A stretch of 64,000 nt of DNA from Anaerolineales bacterium (GCA_030583925.1 CP129482.1:3410001-3474000), one strand, 5' to 3'. Positions 7,971 through 18,153 are shown, counted from the stretch's first letter. Made by a program: numbers and translations. The notes: a model not told the origin generated them from the sequence alone.

Positions 7971-9287
7971 GTGAAATCAATGAAAATTTTTCGTATCAGC
8001 CTGCTCGTGCTCATAGCGCTGGCGTTGGCGGTCAATGTCGCCGCCGCACAAAGCGACGCTCCGCTTGTGTTAGTGATGACCGCCGACGGTCCGATCATGC
8101 CGCCGATGTTGGAATATATCAAACGCGGCGTCGAAACCGCCGAGCGGAGAAACGCGGAAGTTCTCATCATCCAACTCAACACGCCGGGCGGCGATCTCTT
8201 GACCACGTTAGACATCATCGCAACAATACGAGCAAGTGAAACGCCGGTCGTCGTCTACGTCGCGCCGAGGAACGCTATCGCGGGCAGCGCGGGTGCAATG
8301 ATCACAATGGCGGGTCATGCGTCAGCAATGGCGCCTGAAACTATCATCGGCGCGTCTAGCCCGATCAGTTCTTCGGGGGAGGATTTGGATTCAGATGCCA
8401 GAGCCAAAGCGACAAACGCGGCGAAAGCCTCGATCCGTGAGTTTGTCAGACCGCGCGGCGAGGAAGCCCTCGCGCTTGCCGAAGCCATGATTGACGAAGC
8501 CGAAGCCGCCACAGCGACCGAAGCCCTCGAAGTAAATTTGATTGATTTCATCGCTGACAATACCGACGACCTGCTCGAATCGCTGAACGGTTTCACTGTG
8601 CAAATGAGCGACGGTCCGCGCACGCTCAACACCGCGAACGCGCAAACTCAACCGCTCAACATGAGTTTCATCGAACAATTTCTTCTCCTGCTCACCGACC
8701 CGAACATCGCCTTCCTTTTAATTGCCATCGGCATACAAGCCATCCTGATCGAAATCTCCAGCCCAGGCGGCTGGGTCGCGGGCTTTATTGGCGTGGTCTG
8801 TCTCACACTCGTCACGTATAGCGTGGGCGTTTTGCCGGTCAACTGGTTCGGCGTCATCTTCATGATCACCGCGTTCGTGTTATTCATCCTCGATATCAAA
8901 GCGCCCACTCACGGCGCGCTCACCGCGGCTGGCGTCGCGTCGTTCATCGTCGGCGCGCTGGTGCTGTTCAACTCACCGGGCACGCCGCAATTCCAGCGCG
9001 TGTCTGTGCCGTTGGTCATCGCCACTGGCTTGGCGATCGGCGCGTTGTTCTTCGGCATCCTCGTCTTTGCGTTGCGCGCGCTGCGCGTGCCTGTGTCCGT
9101 CGGGGCTGAGTCAATGATCGGGAAAACTGGGACAGCCAAAAGTTGGAGCGAAGCGTCGGGTCAAGTCCAATTGGAATCCGAATTGTGGAGCGCGGAGGCG
9201 GCGGATGAATCCCAAAGAATCAGTAAGGGCGACAAAGTGGAAGTCGTCGAAGTCAGCGGAATCCGATTGAAAGTGAAAAAGAAGTAG
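7971..9287 (+). CDS. nfeD: NfeD-family membrane serine protease
   Basis: 438 residues. A signal peptide (to about residue 25) is followed by a ClpP/crotonase-like protease domain ([13 protein letters not shown]; catalytic Ser region [12 protein letters not shown]), a block of four to five membrane helices (about 245-370) and a C-terminal OB-fold NfeD domain ([12 protein letters not shown] to [11 protein letters not shown]). Long-form NfeD works with stomatin-like proteins in membrane quality control; no stomatin gene is adjacent. It starts at GTG 7971 or ATG 7980 and is apparently leaderless. The stop codon lies in a REP palindrome. Confidence 0.85.
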   Translation: MKSMKIFRISLLVLIALALAVNVAAAQSDAPLVLVMTADGPIMPPMLEYIKRGVETAERRNAEVLIIQLNTPGGDLLTTLDIIATIRASETPVVVYVAPRNAIAGSAGAMITMAGHASAMAPETIIGASSPISSSGEDLDSDARAKATNAAKASIREFVRPRGEEALALAEAMIDEAEAATATEALEVNLIDFIADNTDDLLESLNGFTVQMSDGPRTLNTANAQTQPLNMSFIEQFLLLLTDPNIAFLLIAIGIQAILIEISSPGGWVAGFIGVVCLTLVTYSVGVLPVNWFGVIFMITAFVLFILDIKAPTHGALTAAGVASFIVGALVLFNSPGTPQFQRVSVPLVIATGLAIGALFFGILVFALRALRVPVSVGAESMIGKTGTAKSWSEASGQVQLESELWSAEAADESQRISKGDKVEVVEVSGIRLKVKKK

Positions 9288-9312
9288 GGGCAGGTCTCAG
9301 ACCTGCCCCTAC
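9284..9312. repeat. REP palindrome (GTAGGGGC type)
   Basis: GTAGGGGCAGGTCT/AGACCTGCCCCTAC around one central base. It supplies the nfeD stop codon and belongs to the same family as the copies in glyS and around the RAYT gene. Confidence 0.8.
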
Positions 9313-9328
9313 GCATCAAACCGACCTT

Positions 9329-10282
9329 ATGTCTGCCACACCCACCCGAGACCGAATCATCCCCCCCAGCGACGTGCGTCCTCTGCGCCGCCCCGAATGG
9401 ATCAAGGTGCGCGCGCCGTCGGGCGAAAACTACGAACGCGTTCTGCAATTGATGCGTTCGAAATCGTTGCACACCGTGTGCGAAGAAGCGATGTGCCCGA
9501 ACCTCGGCGAATGTTGGGGGAGCGGCACCGCCACGTTTCTGATGCTCGGCGACGTGTGTACGCGCACTTGCGGATTCTGCGACATCAAACACGGAAAACC
9601 AACGTTGATGGATTGGGGTGAAGCCGAGCGCGTCGCGCAAGCCGTGAAGTCTATGGATTTGAAACACGCGGTGATCACGTCGGTGAATCGAGATGAACGA
9701 CGGGACGGCGGCGCTCCGATCTTTGCGATGGTCATTCGTCGTATTCGTGAAATATTGCCGGGCTGTTCCATCGAAGTGTTGATCCCCGATTTCAAAGGTT
9801 CCGTCGAAGCGTTGAAAATTGTCATGGACGCGCGACCCGAAATTTTGAATCACAACGTCGAGACCGTGCCGCGACTGTTCAAGCAGGTCCAACCGCAGGA
9901 CAATTACGATTGGGCGGCGGCGACTCTTTCCAACGCAAAAAAACTCGACCCCGATGTGTTGACCAAGTCGGGCATCATGGTCGGCTTGGGCGAAGAGATG
10001 GACGAAGTCAAAGCCGTGATGCGCGATCAACGCTCCTGGGGCGTGGATATTTTGACTATCGGTCAGTATTTGCAGCCGAGCAAGAAGCACATGCCCATTT
10101 CAAGATATTACACAATGGAAGAATTCGCCGAACTGCGCGACTATGGCTACTCGATCGGCTTCAAGTGGGTCGAGTCGAATCCGCTGGTGAGGTCGTCGTA
10201 TCACGCGGCGGAGCAAGTCCGCGCGCTGAGCGTGGTGCATCGGAAGTTGTATGGGGAGCAAAGGGCAGAGATTAGAGACTAG
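9329..10282 (+). CDS. lipA: lipoyl synthase
   Basis: 317 residues, a radical-SAM enzyme that inserts two sulfurs into protein-bound octanoate. The auxiliary cluster ligands are C51, C56 and C62 ([12 protein letters not shown]), the radical-SAM cluster is C77/C81/C84 (CTRTCGFC), and a Ser-containing C-terminal motif, VRSSYHA, is present. No lipB is adjacent. The last residues (AEIRD) and the stop lie in a period-7 array that starts at about 10266. Confidence 0.95.
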   Translation: MSATPTRDRIIPPSDVRPLRRPEWIKVRAPSGENYERVLQLMRSKSLHTVCEEAMCPNLGECWGSGTATFLMLGDVCTRTCGFCDIKHGKPTLMDWGEAERVAQAVKSMDLKHAVITSVNRDERRDGGAPIFAMVIRRIREILPGCSIEVLIPDFKGSVEALKIVMDARPEILNHNVETVPRLFKQVQPQDNYDWAAATLSNAKKLDPDVLTKSGIMVGLGEEMDEVKAVMRDQRSWGVDILTIGQYLQPSKKHMPISRYYTMEEFAELRDYGYSIGFKWVESNPLVRSSYHAAEQVRALSVVHRKLYGEQRAEIRD

Positions 10283-10295
10283 AGAATTAGAGACT
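10266..10295. repeat. heptamer array at the lipA 3' end
   Basis: CAGAGAT TAGAGAC TAGAGAA TTAGAGAC; overlaps the final lipA codons. Confidence 0.5.
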
Positions 10296-10370
10296 CCCGC
10301 TGGACTCGAAAAATCGGCGGGAGGCGTTGACGAACGGTCTCCTCAGCAGTTGACTCACAGAAAAATCTCC

Positions 10371-11015
10371 ATGACAAAACAACAGGCGCTCAGCGCCCGC
10401 GAACAGGAGGTGGTGGACCATTTGCTAACGGGGAAAAGCAACAAGTTGATCGCGTCCGCGCTGGGGATTTCCGACCGCACGGTCGAGTTTCACCTGAAAA
10501 ATATCTTTGCCAAGCGCCAAGTCGCTTCGCGGACCGAGTTAATCCTAAAACTAGGGACTTCCACAGTTGCGGGGAGGGAGGAAATCACCGAGAATAGAGC
10601 CAGCCGCTCGTGGGCTACATTATTGAGAGAAGCCGTCTCTATGATCGGCAAGGAGTTACGCATGGAAAATTTTATGAAAGCCTCTGAAGAAGCCAACCCG
10701 GAAACGTTCTTCGGGGCGATCCGCGCCTGCTTCGCAAAATACGCGGAATTCAACGGGCGCGCAACGCGTCCTGAGTTTTGGTGGTTTGCGCTGTTCATCG
10801 CGTTAGGCGCGTCAGCGTTGGCATATATCAGCGAGGCGCTGGGCAGCGTCTTCTTGATCGTCACGCTTCTGCCCCTCCTCGCGGCGGGAGCGCGTCGCTT
10901 ACACGATACCAGTCGGAGCGGATGGTGGCAATTGTTCTTGCTCGTCCCAATCGCTGGCATCGTAATAGTCGGGTCTTTGTGGGCATTGCCGCCGGAGAAT
11001 GCAGGCTCAGAATAA
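10371..11015 (+). CDS. LuxR-type HTH fused to DUF805 membrane domain
   Basis: 214 residues from ATG 10371. Residues about 5-62 form a LuxR/GerE helix-turn-helix (LSAREQEVVDHLLTGKSNKLIASALGIS, then RTVEFHLKNIF). About 100-205 is a DUF805 domain: FNGRATRPEFWWF, two or three hydrophobic helices, and ARRLHDTSRSGWW. No receiver domain is visible, so this looks like a membrane-tethered one-component regulator; the signal is unknown. An upstream frame extension overlapping lipA is not used, judging by its repeat composition. A terminator follows at 11037. Confidence 0.75.
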   Translation: MTKQQALSAREQEVVDHLLTGKSNKLIASALGISDRTVEFHLKNIFAKRQVASRTELILKLGTSTVAGREEITENRASRSWATLLREAVSMIGKELRMENFMKASEEANPETFFGAIRACFAKYAEFNGRATRPEFWWFALFIALGASALAYISEALGSVFLIVTLLPLLAAGARRLHDTSRSGWWQLFLLVPIAGIVIVGSLWALPPENAGSE

Positions 11016-11036
11016 AGCCAAATACGAATCATCACA

Positions 11037-11073
11037 AAACTCCCGCCAACATCAGAGGTTAGCGGGAGTTTTT
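11037..11073 (+). terminator. terminator after the LuxR-DUF805 gene
   Basis: ACTCCCGCCAAC/GTTAGCGGGAGT stem (one mismatch) followed by TTTTTAG. Confidence 0.8.
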
Positions 11074-11157
11074 AGTTTGAATTAATCTAAGCGCGCTATT
11101 ATGAACTGAAAGAAATGCGGGGTTCTTTTGCTATCTTATAAAGTAGTGGAGAAATAT

Positions 11158-12945
11158 ATGCAAACAAAAAGTAATCCATCCATACAACTTGCCGATTTCA
11201 GCGCCGATTCGCGTATGCTGTTCCTCAGCGCGCTGGCGCTCGTGATCGGCGCAATGAGTTCGCTGGTCGCGTATGCGCTCGTGTGGCTGATCAACGTATT
11301 CACCAACCTTGCCTATTACCAGCGTTTCTCAGCGCAAGCGGCTTCGCCGGATGGGAACACGTTGGGATGGTGGGCAATCTTCGTTCCGGCAATCGGCGGA
11401 CTCATCATTGGGCTCATGGCGCGCTACGGGTCCGATAAGATTCGCGGGCACGGGATTCCCGAAGCGCTCGAAGCCATCCTCATCGGTCGCAGTCGGATGG
11501 AGCCGAAGGTCGCGATACTGAAACCGATCTCCTCCGCGATCTCGATCGGCACGGGCGGTCCGTTCGGAGCGGAAGGCCCGATCATCATGACGGGCGGCGC
11601 GTTCGGCTCGTTGTTCGCGCAATTCTTCCATCTCAGCGCGGCGGAACGAAAAACGCTTCTGGTCGCCGGGGCGGCGGCGGGCATGGCGGCGATCTTTGCC
11701 GCGCCGGTCGCGGCGGTCTTGCTGGCGGTGGAACTACTCCTGTTTGAATGGAAGCCGCGTTCGTTCATCCCGGTCGCGTTAGCGGCGGCTGTCGCGGGCG
11801 CGCTGCGCGTGTTGATTCTCGGCATGGGTCCGATATTTCCCGTTACGCTTCACATGCCGTTGGGAGGCGAAGCGCTCATCATCGCTTGTTTGGTTGGCAT
11901 TGCCGCAGGCTTAGCCTCAAGCGGACTGACGGCGCTCGTCTATTTTTTCGAAGACCTTTTTGAGAAACTACCAATCCACTGGATGTGGTGGCCCATCCTG
12001 GGCGGATTCGCCATAGGCGTCGGCGGCTTGATCGAGCCGCGCGTGCTCGGCGTCGGCTACGACTTGATTCATCAATTACTGCGCGGTGAATTGATCGGCG
12101 TTGTCGTGCTTGCCTTGTTAATCGTCAAAGCCCTGGTGTGGTCTATCGCGTTAGGTTCCGGCACATCGGGCGGCGTGTTGGCGCCTTTGCTCATCATGGG
12201 CGGCGCGCTCGGCGCGTTCCTCGCGCAGTGGCTTCCGTTCGGCGACGCGAGCCTGTGGGCGTTGATCGGAATGGCGGCAATGATGAGCGGCACGATGCGT
12301 TCGCCGTTGACCTCGATGATCTTCGTCCTCGAACTGACGCACGACCTGAACGTATTGCCTGGATTGTTGATCGCGTGTATTGCCGCAGAGGCGGTGACGG
12401 TATTGCTCATGAAGCGTTCCATCCTCACGGAAAAGGTCGCGCGGCACGGACATCACATTCTGCGAGAATACATCGTTGACCCGTTCGAAATCCTGCGAGT
12501 GAGCGAAGTGATGGACACGAATCCAACAACCATCCCGGCCACCATGACCACAGCCGAACTTTCAGAACGCATCGCGCGCGGCGATCCGCAATTGGCGCGG
12601 CGGCAGGGAACTCCCATCGTAGACGCGCAAGGCGCGCTTGTAGGACTCGTTACACGCGGCGACCTCGTCCGCGCAATGGAATCAAACCCGGGCGGCGATG
12701 TTACCGTGTTGGAGGTGGGAAGCCGCGATCTCATCGTGGCGTATCCCGACGAGCCGCTCATGGAAGCGGTCGCCAGAATGGTTAGGCATGACGTTGGACG
12801 TCTGCCGGTGGTTAGCCGCGAGAACCAGCGTCAATTATTGGGATATCTAGGTCGCGCCGGTTTGCTCGAAGCGCGTTTGAGAAAGATTCAAGAGGAAGAA
12901 CTCCGCGAGCAACGCTGGCAAGTGTCGCGCACAACGACAAAGTAA
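11158..12945 (+). CDS. ClC-family chloride channel/transporter with CBS pair
   Basis: 595 residues from ATG 11158 (GGAGA five bases upstream). The hydrophobic ClC core (about 20-420) carries GHGIPEA, the selectivity/gating segment GGPFGAEGPIIMTGG with the gating Glu, and the second-half motif GSGTSGGVLAPLL. Two CBS domains follow (about 445-580; VMDTNPTTIPATMTTAELSE and PLMEAVARMVRHDVGRLPVV), which probably sense adenine nucleotides. Presence of the gating Glu favours a Cl-/H+ exchanger over a pure channel. Monocistronic. Confidence 0.9.
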   Translation: MQTKSNPSIQLADFSADSRMLFLSALALVIGAMSSLVAYALVWLINVFTNLAYYQRFSAQAASPDGNTLGWWAIFVPAIGGLIIGLMARYGSDKIRGHGIPEALEAILIGRSRMEPKVAILKPISSAISIGTGGPFGAEGPIIMTGGAFGSLFAQFFHLSAAERKTLLVAGAAAGMAAIFAAPVAAVLLAVELLLFEWKPRSFIPVALAAAVAGALRVLILGMGPIFPVTLHMPLGGEALIIACLVGIAAGLASSGLTALVYFFEDLFEKLPIHWMWWPILGGFAIGVGGLIEPRVLGVGYDLIHQLLRGELIGVVVLALLIVKALVWSIALGSGTSGGVLAPLLIMGGALGAFLAQWLPFGDASLWALIGMAAMMSGTMRSPLTSMIFVLELTHDLNVLPGLLIACIAAEAVTVLLMKRSILTEKVARHGHHILREYIVDPFEILRVSEVMDTNPTTIPATMTTAELSERIARGDPQLARRQGTPIVDAQGALVGLVTRGDLVRAMESNPGGDVTVLEVGSRDLIVAYPDEPLMEAVARMVRHDVGRLPVVSRENQRQLLGYLGRAGLLEARLRKIQEEELREQRWQVSRTTTK

Positions 12946-13200
12946 CTTTTGAAAAATTTTCTGCTCCCACCTGATTTGCTCACTCACTACACAGTGCATC
13001 TCGCCATATGGGTACAATTGATCCGCCAAAGCGAACGAATCTGCGGTTGAATTCGTCCTGTTTGTAAGGGCGCGACGCGCTCTCGATATCACACGTCAGG
13101 CGGGAGTTTTCATTATTTGGGCAACCAGAATTTTCAGGTATGATTGCGGGCGCAAGGCACATCGAGGTCTTGCATTACATTCACCCATACCAAGGAAAAC

Positions 13201-14676
13201 ATGTCACGAAATCGCGTCATCCTCGTCACGGTGGGCATTATGCTCAGCCTGTTCTTAGCCTCGATGGAATCCACCGTCGTAGCCACCGCCATGCCGACCA
13301 TCGTCGGACAACTGGGCGGGTTGAAAAACTATTCGTGGGTCTTTTCGGCGTTCATGCTGGCATCCACAACCACCGTTCCCCTCTACGGAAAACTTTCGGA
13401 CATTTACGGGAGGCGCAAGTTATACGTCTTCGCGATGGCGCTCTTCCTGCTTGGTTCGCTGTTCTGCGGGTTATCCACCAACCTCACGCATTTGATCCTC
13501 GCGCGCGCCCTGCAAGGCATCGGCGCGGGCGGGATCATGCCGCTGGCATTCATCCTCATCGGCGAAATGTTCTCGCTCGAACAACGCACCAAAATGCAGG
13601 GCGTGTTCTCCGGCGTGTGGGGCGTCTCGTCGGTGGCGGGACCGTTGTTGGGCGGCTTCATCGTTGACCAACTTTCATGGCATTGGATCTTTTACATCAA
13701 CCTGATTCCCGGTCTGATCGCCGGGGCGTTGGTGGCGCTGGCGTGGCAGGATCAGGTCTACAGTCACGAACGACCCGCTGTGGATTATGCCGGGGCGGCG
13801 CTGCTGTCCATCGGCGTCGTCCTCCTGCTCCTCGGATTGATGGAGTTAGGCACATCCATCAGTTGGGTCTTTATCGTCTCAGCCTCGGTCATCTTTTTGT
13901 TGTTGGTTTGGGTGGAACGCCGCGCCGCCGACCCCATCCTGCCGATCGCGTTGTTCCGCGATAAACTTTTTTCCACCGCGTCTTCGCATGGCTTCTTCAC
14001 CGGCTGGGCGGTGTTCGGCACGATCGCGTTCATCCCGCTGTTCGTGCAAGCAGTGTTCGCCGCAAGCCCCACGCAAGCGGGCATCACCGTGACGCCGATG
14101 CTGCTCGGCTGGGTAAGCGCCAGCATCTTCAGCACGCGCATTTTGCTTAAGGTCGGGTATCGCCGATTGAGTCTGATCGGTACAAGCATCTTCATCGTTG
14201 GCGCGACCCTGTTGGCGATCCTCGGCGCAGACAGCAGTCGTCCGCTTGTGATGGCTTTTGTCACGCTGATGGGTATCGGCATGGGATCCTCTATACCGGC
14301 GTTCGTGATCGCGGTGCAGACAACGGTGGAGCGGCGTCATCTCGGCGTGGCAACTTCGATGCTTCAATTCAGCCGTTCGATGGGCGGGACTTTGGGAGTC
14401 AGCGTGATGGGCGCGGCATTGAGCATGCGCCTCGCCTCGAACCTGAACGCTTCCGGTCTGGACTTGGGGCTGGTCTCCCAACTCCTCGACCCTGCCCCCG
14501 GTTCAGAAGTGATCGTGGAAGCGGGGGCGCGCGCCGCGATGGCGAATGCTATCCATCTCGTTTTCGTGATCGCGTTCGTCGCGGCTGTGCTAGGATTGCT
14601 CTCCGCTATCTTTACTCCGCACAAAGAGTTGACCGATAAAATAGAAAGCGAACCGCTTCCCATCAGCGCAGATTGA
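13201..14676 (+). CDS. DHA2/EmrB-type 14-TM MFS exporter
   Basis: 491 residues from ATG 13201 (AAGGA upstream). Signatures: LDATV-like motif D1 as LFLASMESTVVATAMPTIV, motif A GKLSDIYGRRKLY, motif C-like GIGAGGIMPLAF, and AGPLLGGFIVDQLSWHWIFYINL. This is the drug:H+ antiporter-2 family, exporting hydrophobic drugs or lipids. A TATGAT -10 candidate lies at 13139-13144. No regulator gene adjoins it, and the long upstream region (12946-13200) holds nothing else recognisable. Confidence 0.88.
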   Translation: MSRNRVILVTVGIMLSLFLASMESTVVATAMPTIVGQLGGLKNYSWVFSAFMLASTTTVPLYGKLSDIYGRRKLYVFAMALFLLGSLFCGLSTNLTHLILARALQGIGAGGIMPLAFILIGEMFSLEQRTKMQGVFSGVWGVSSVAGPLLGGFIVDQLSWHWIFYINLIPGLIAGALVALAWQDQVYSHERPAVDYAGAALLSIGVVLLLLGLMELGTSISWVFIVSASVIFLLLVWVERRAADPILPIALFRDKLFSTASSHGFFTGWAVFGTIAFIPLFVQAVFAASPTQAGITVTPMLLGWVSASIFSTRILLKVGYRRLSLIGTSIFIVGATLLAILGADSSRPLVMAFVTLMGIGMGSSIPAFVIAVQTTVERRHLGVATSMLQFSRSMGGTLGVSVMGAALSMRLASNLNASGLDLGLVSQLLDPAPGSEVIVEAGARAAMANAIHLVFVIAFVAAVLGLLSAIFTPHKELTDKIESEPLPISAD

Positions 14677-14746
14677 ACAGAACAACGGCAATATTTGAGG
14701 TATGATTGTCGCGGCGCTGGCAATTCATCATTCAAGGAGGATGAAC

Positions 14747-15094
14747 ATGGATCTGGTACAAACCTCGCAAATGCAGGGAAACGTTCCCGTCACGGTCTTT
14801 CACATCCAAGACCGTATCAACCTTAGCAATTACAAATTGATGGAAGATGCGGCAAAGCAGGCTTACGAGAATGGGACGCGCGACCTCGTCATTGACCTGA
14901 GCAAAACAGATTCACTTACGAGCATCGGTATCCGCGCGCTGGTGGCGATCTACAAATTATTAGGGACGGATGGCGGTAAACATCTCAAACTGGCTGGGGT
15001 CATACCGCCCATGCGTGAGATGTTCAACGTAGCGGGCATTACCGGGTTCATCGAAATCTATGACACGGTGGATGAAGCGGTCGCTTCTTTTTAA
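14747..15094 (+). CDS. STAS-domain anti-sigma factor antagonist
   Basis: 115 residues from ATG 14747; AAGGAGG at 14734-14740 gives six-base spacing and rules out the ATG at 14741. It is a SpoIIAA/RsbV-like STAS fold: FHIQDRINLSNYKLME, LVIDLSKTDSLTSIGIRALV (phosphorylatable Ser region), and the end FIEIYDTVDEAV. It would bind an anti-sigma kinase or signal a stress pathway, but none is nearby. A close paralogue is at 19152. Confidence 0.85.
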   Translation: MDLVQTSQMQGNVPVTVFHIQDRINLSNYKLMEDAAKQAYENGTRDLVIDLSKTDSLTSIGIRALVAIYKLLGTDGGKHLKLAGVIPPMREMFNVAGITGFIEIYDTVDEAVASF

Positions 15095-15097
15095 TCG

Positions 15098-15213
15098 TTA
15101 ACTGTTCTCCAATCCCACAAACCAACTGAATCCTTTGCCTAACGCCGCGCCGCCTGCCAGCGCGGGCGCGTACAAGTTTTGACCCGGCGCATCTTCCCGC
15201 TTGCGCTGAAATT
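15098..15213 (-). pseudogene. possible 3' remnant of a lost gene
   Basis: An open minus-strand frame ending at TAA (15098-15100) reads QRKREDAPGQNLYAPALAGG and on to GFSWFVGLENS, with coding-like codon usage but no start. It runs into the divergent methyltransferase gene. It is probably the decayed end of a gene; family not recognised. Confidence 0.3.
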
Positions 15214-15222
15214 TGACCGGAC

Positions 15223-15972
15223 ATGAACAACATCCAAACCTTCTTCCTCAACTCGAGCCAATATGCGAAGAGTCGTCCACAATACCCCGATGAATTGTTT
15301 TCATACGTAAGCGAGCTATGCGCCGGTCATGACCGGGCTTGGGACTGCGCGACAGGCAACGGACAGGCGGCTGTTTCTTGCGCGAAATATTTTTCGCAGG
15401 TTGAAGCGACCGACCTCAGCGAGGAACAAATCCAGCACGGTATCCCCCACCCGAAGGTGCGATACAGCATCACGCCTGCCGAGCAAACCCACTTCGAGGA
15501 TGAAGCGTTCGATCTCGTCACGGTGGCGCAGGCTGTCCATTGGTTCGACAAAGAAAAATTCTTTCGGGAGGCGAGTCGAGTGTTGAAGCCCAAAGGAGTT
15601 CTGGCTGTCTGGGCGTATGGCTTCTCGGAGATCGAAGCCAAAGTTGACCGTCTGGTCTCAGAAAAACTGCTCGCGCCGATTGATCGCTTTTGGGTGGAGG
15701 GAAACCGCGAAGTCATGTCGGGCTATCGCGATCTCGTTTTGCCTTTTGAGCCAATTCAGATACAGAAAAGTTTTTCGGTGCGCGTCGAATGGAATCTCGC
15801 GCAGTTGTTCGCGTACTTCCGTACGTGGTCGGCGGTGAAGCGCTACAGGGCGGAACTTGGGCGAGACCCGGTGGAGTTGATCGAAAAGGATTTACGCGAG
15901 GCGTGGGGCGACGCTGAAACTGCGAAACCGGTGTTTATGCCTCTGTTCGTCAAAACGAGTCGAAACGTTTGA
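15223..15972 (+). CDS. class I SAM-dependent methyltransferase
   Basis: 249 residues, UbiE/Methyltransf_11 type. N-terminal SSQYAKSRPQYPDELFSYV, motif I AWDCATGNGQAAVSCAKYF, motif II VEATDLSEEQIQHG, and FDLVTVAQAVHWFDKEKFFRE followed by VLKPKGVLAVW. It resembles the trans-aconitate or small-molecule methyltransferase group; substrate unknown. It stands alone between a STAS gene and a large membrane protein. Confidence 0.8.
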   Translation: MNNIQTFFLNSSQYAKSRPQYPDELFSYVSELCAGHDRAWDCATGNGQAAVSCAKYFSQVEATDLSEEQIQHGIPHPKVRYSITPAEQTHFEDEAFDLVTVAQAVHWFDKEKFFREASRVLKPKGVLAVWAYGFSEIEAKVDRLVSEKLLAPIDRFWVEGNREVMSGYRDLVLPFEPIQIQKSFSVRVEWNLAQLFAYFRTWSAVKRYRAELGRDPVELIEKDLREAWGDAETAKPVFMPLFVKTSRNV

Positions 15973-16062
15973 CGCGCCGTTCGTGAGCCGGGGGAAATCA
16001 TGCTATACTCGCCTCCAGCCGAGTCGTTCTGAGAATATTGGGTGAAATGCAAGGAGATAGAC

Positions 16063-18153
16063 ATGGCGAAAAAAACAAACGCGACAGAAACTAAAAAGTC
16101 AGCGGAAAAGACCGACGTGATCCTCATCGTCAAAGGCGCGGGCGAGCAGGCGGAGGACGATCACCTTAATATCTTCCTGCGCGGGTTTTGGCCCGCGGTA
16201 AAAGCGTTGGATGGGAACGCGACGCTTTTGCAAGTGACCAAAGGGTTTGAGGATTACGCCCCCTCGCCTCATAACTCGAACGGGAAACTGCATAAGCATG
16301 TGACGGAGATACGCGCCAAGTATAAAGGGCGCAAGCGGCGCATCTGGTTGAAAGAAGCGTATTGGGAATCGGAGATCCTGCCCTCCGGCGGGCTGGGAAA
16401 CCTCTCGCGCGAGTGGCGCATGGCGTCGTTCGTCTTCGCCAACATGTTCCGCAATGTGGTCTTTTCGCGCAACACCAGCGAATTGAAAAGGATAAGAGTG
16501 CGCGGTCAAAATAATTTCGATGAGTGGTGGAAACGCCCCGGCACGCGCATCACCGACGGCATCGGCTATTACCTTTCCTATTTGTTGCTGTTCCTGCTCG
16601 TCCTCGGACCGTTCTTCCTGCTTTCTCAACTCCTGTGGTTAAACGAGGCGTTGAAAAATCTCTTACCGGAGGCGTTGTATCACGCGCCGGGTTTCAGCCC
16701 CTTGCTTTTCATGATCGTCATTGGGGCGGTTTGGGCGGTCGCGCCAGCCATCGAGCATGTGACGTTAATCGTCCGTCGTTTCAAGGAGAAGGAATTAAGA
16801 ATCCTGCCGGTCCTGCCCGGGTGGACACTGATCGCCTTGATCTTTCTACTGGTGAGCGAACCGGTCGCATATATCAAATTCATCCTCATCCTGCTTGCGC
16901 TGCAAGCCTCTTTGCTGATGGCGCGCGGCTTGCTTTGGAAACTGAGAACCTACGCCAACAGCGACGTGGATATCGCCGAGTATTATTCCTATTTCGAGGA
17001 CGGCAACCCGAAGGACAAGCGGATCGGCAAAGTAGACGAATTCTGGCTGACCCGCCTGCCCTTTACGCCGCTCCTCTATCGTTACCTGATCTTCATGATC
17101 CTGCCGATCGGCTTTATAGGCACATTGTTATCGAGCCTGCTCAAGTGGACGAAATTTCTCGGCGAGGTGGGCGTCTCGCTGGATAAGGCTCTCAATGTGA
17201 TGCTGGTAGGCTACATGGACGATGTGGTCAATTACGCCATGGACCCGGCGCAATCGAACCGCGTGCGCAGCGCGGTGATCAATGATCTCGTTTATTTTTA
17301 CAAGAAGGAAGACGTGGAACGCATCCACGTGGTGGCGCACTCGCAAGGCACGCCGATCACGTATGAATCGCTCTTCCATTTTTTGGATACAGACTATCAA
17401 GACAAAATTTTCACCTATGCCACCCTCGGCAGTGTGTTAAGTTATTACCATCAGGCGCGCGGCGTGCTCGATCTGGTCTACTACGAGCGTTTCCCCGTCC
17501 CAGCCGCGAAAAAACATAAATTTCCGAAAGATTTCCGCTGGATGAACTTCTGGAATTTTTCCGACCCGATCACCGAATTCTACGGGCTGGATGAATATAC
17601 TAATTTCAAAAAAGCGCCGCCCAAAGACGACGTGTATGAACGCACGCTGACCAGCCCGGTCAACATCCGCACGCGAACGTCGCTCGCGGGAAACCACGGG
17701 GAATACTGGAACAACCTTGATAAATTCACGACCCCTCTCGCTAAACGCGTGCTGGGAATCAATAAACCGGAAGAGTGGTCGCCGGACATCAAGCCCAAGA
17801 AAGAGACGAAGGATACCACCCCGCGTGACTGGGCTCATTATCGTCATCACGTGCTGGTCCTGATCGCATGGGTTGCAATTCTCATCGTTTCGTTTTTTGC
17901 GGCGCGCTGGTTGCTCGGCGCGTCGCCCTTCCATTTGGTATCCGATTACTTTGTGCGGCTCCAAGAAAATGCAGTCGGGGTATATGAACATTATTTCCCG
18001 CCGGGTGATTCGACGACCCCGCCGGAATTGTCTCGTTTATGGTCGCAACTCCTCGACGGCGCGCTGCTCTTGATCGGCGCCTGGATGGTCTACGATTGGT
18101 TCGCCCAGATGGTTCGAACGATACGGTTGATGACAAGGCTAGAGAATCGGTAA
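16063..18153 (+). CDS. large membrane protein with serine-hydrolase-like motif
   Basis: 696 residues from ATG 16063 (AAGGAG upstream). It has a cytosolic N-terminal domain (DVILIVKGAGEQAEDDHLN onward), clustered membrane helices at about 165-300 and 335-365, then a soluble domain with the lipase-like elbow VVAHSQGTP (Ser427) and a later GNHGEYW that may give the catalytic His, and a last helix pair near the C-terminus. It could be a membrane alpha/beta hydrolase; the family is not recognised. A -10-like TATACT lies at 16005, and a terminator follows at 18175. Confidence 0.6.
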   Translation: MAKKTNATETKKSAEKTDVILIVKGAGEQAEDDHLNIFLRGFWPAVKALDGNATLLQVTKGFEDYAPSPHNSNGKLHKHVTEIRAKYKGRKRRIWLKEAYWESEILPSGGLGNLSREWRMASFVFANMFRNVVFSRNTSELKRIRVRGQNNFDEWWKRPGTRITDGIGYYLSYLLLFLLVLGPFFLLSQLLWLNEALKNLLPEALYHAPGFSPLLFMIVIGAVWAVAPAIEHVTLIVRRFKEKELRILPVLPGWTLIALIFLLVSEPVAYIKFILILLALQASLLMARGLLWKLRTYANSDVDIAEYYSYFEDGNPKDKRIGKVDEFWLTRLPFTPLLYRYLIFMILPIGFIGTLLSSLLKWTKFLGEVGVSLDKALNVMLVGYMDDVVNYAMDPAQSNRVRSAVINDLVYFYKKEDVERIHVVAHSQGTPITYESLFHFLDTDYQDKIFTYATLGSVLSYYHQARGVLDLVYYERFPVPAAKKHKFPKDFRWMNFWNFSDPITEFYGLDEYTNFKKAPPKDDVYERTLTSPVNIRTRTSLAGNHGEYWNNLDKFTTPLAKRVLGINKPEEWSPDIKPKKETKDTTPRDWAHYRHHVLVLIAWVAILIVSFFAARWLLGASPFHLVSDYFVRLQENAVGVYEHYFPPGDSTTPPELSRLWSQLLDGALLLIGAWMVYDWFAQMVRTIRLMTRLENR

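Noticed and set aside
12946..13200. Possible gene or RNA in the 255-bp gap before the exporter
   Set aside because: Apart from a TATGAT box, no frame, hairpin or RNA motif could be supported.
16100..16629. Minus-strand 176-codon frame
   Set aside because: Antisense to a well-supported membrane protein gene; no homology.
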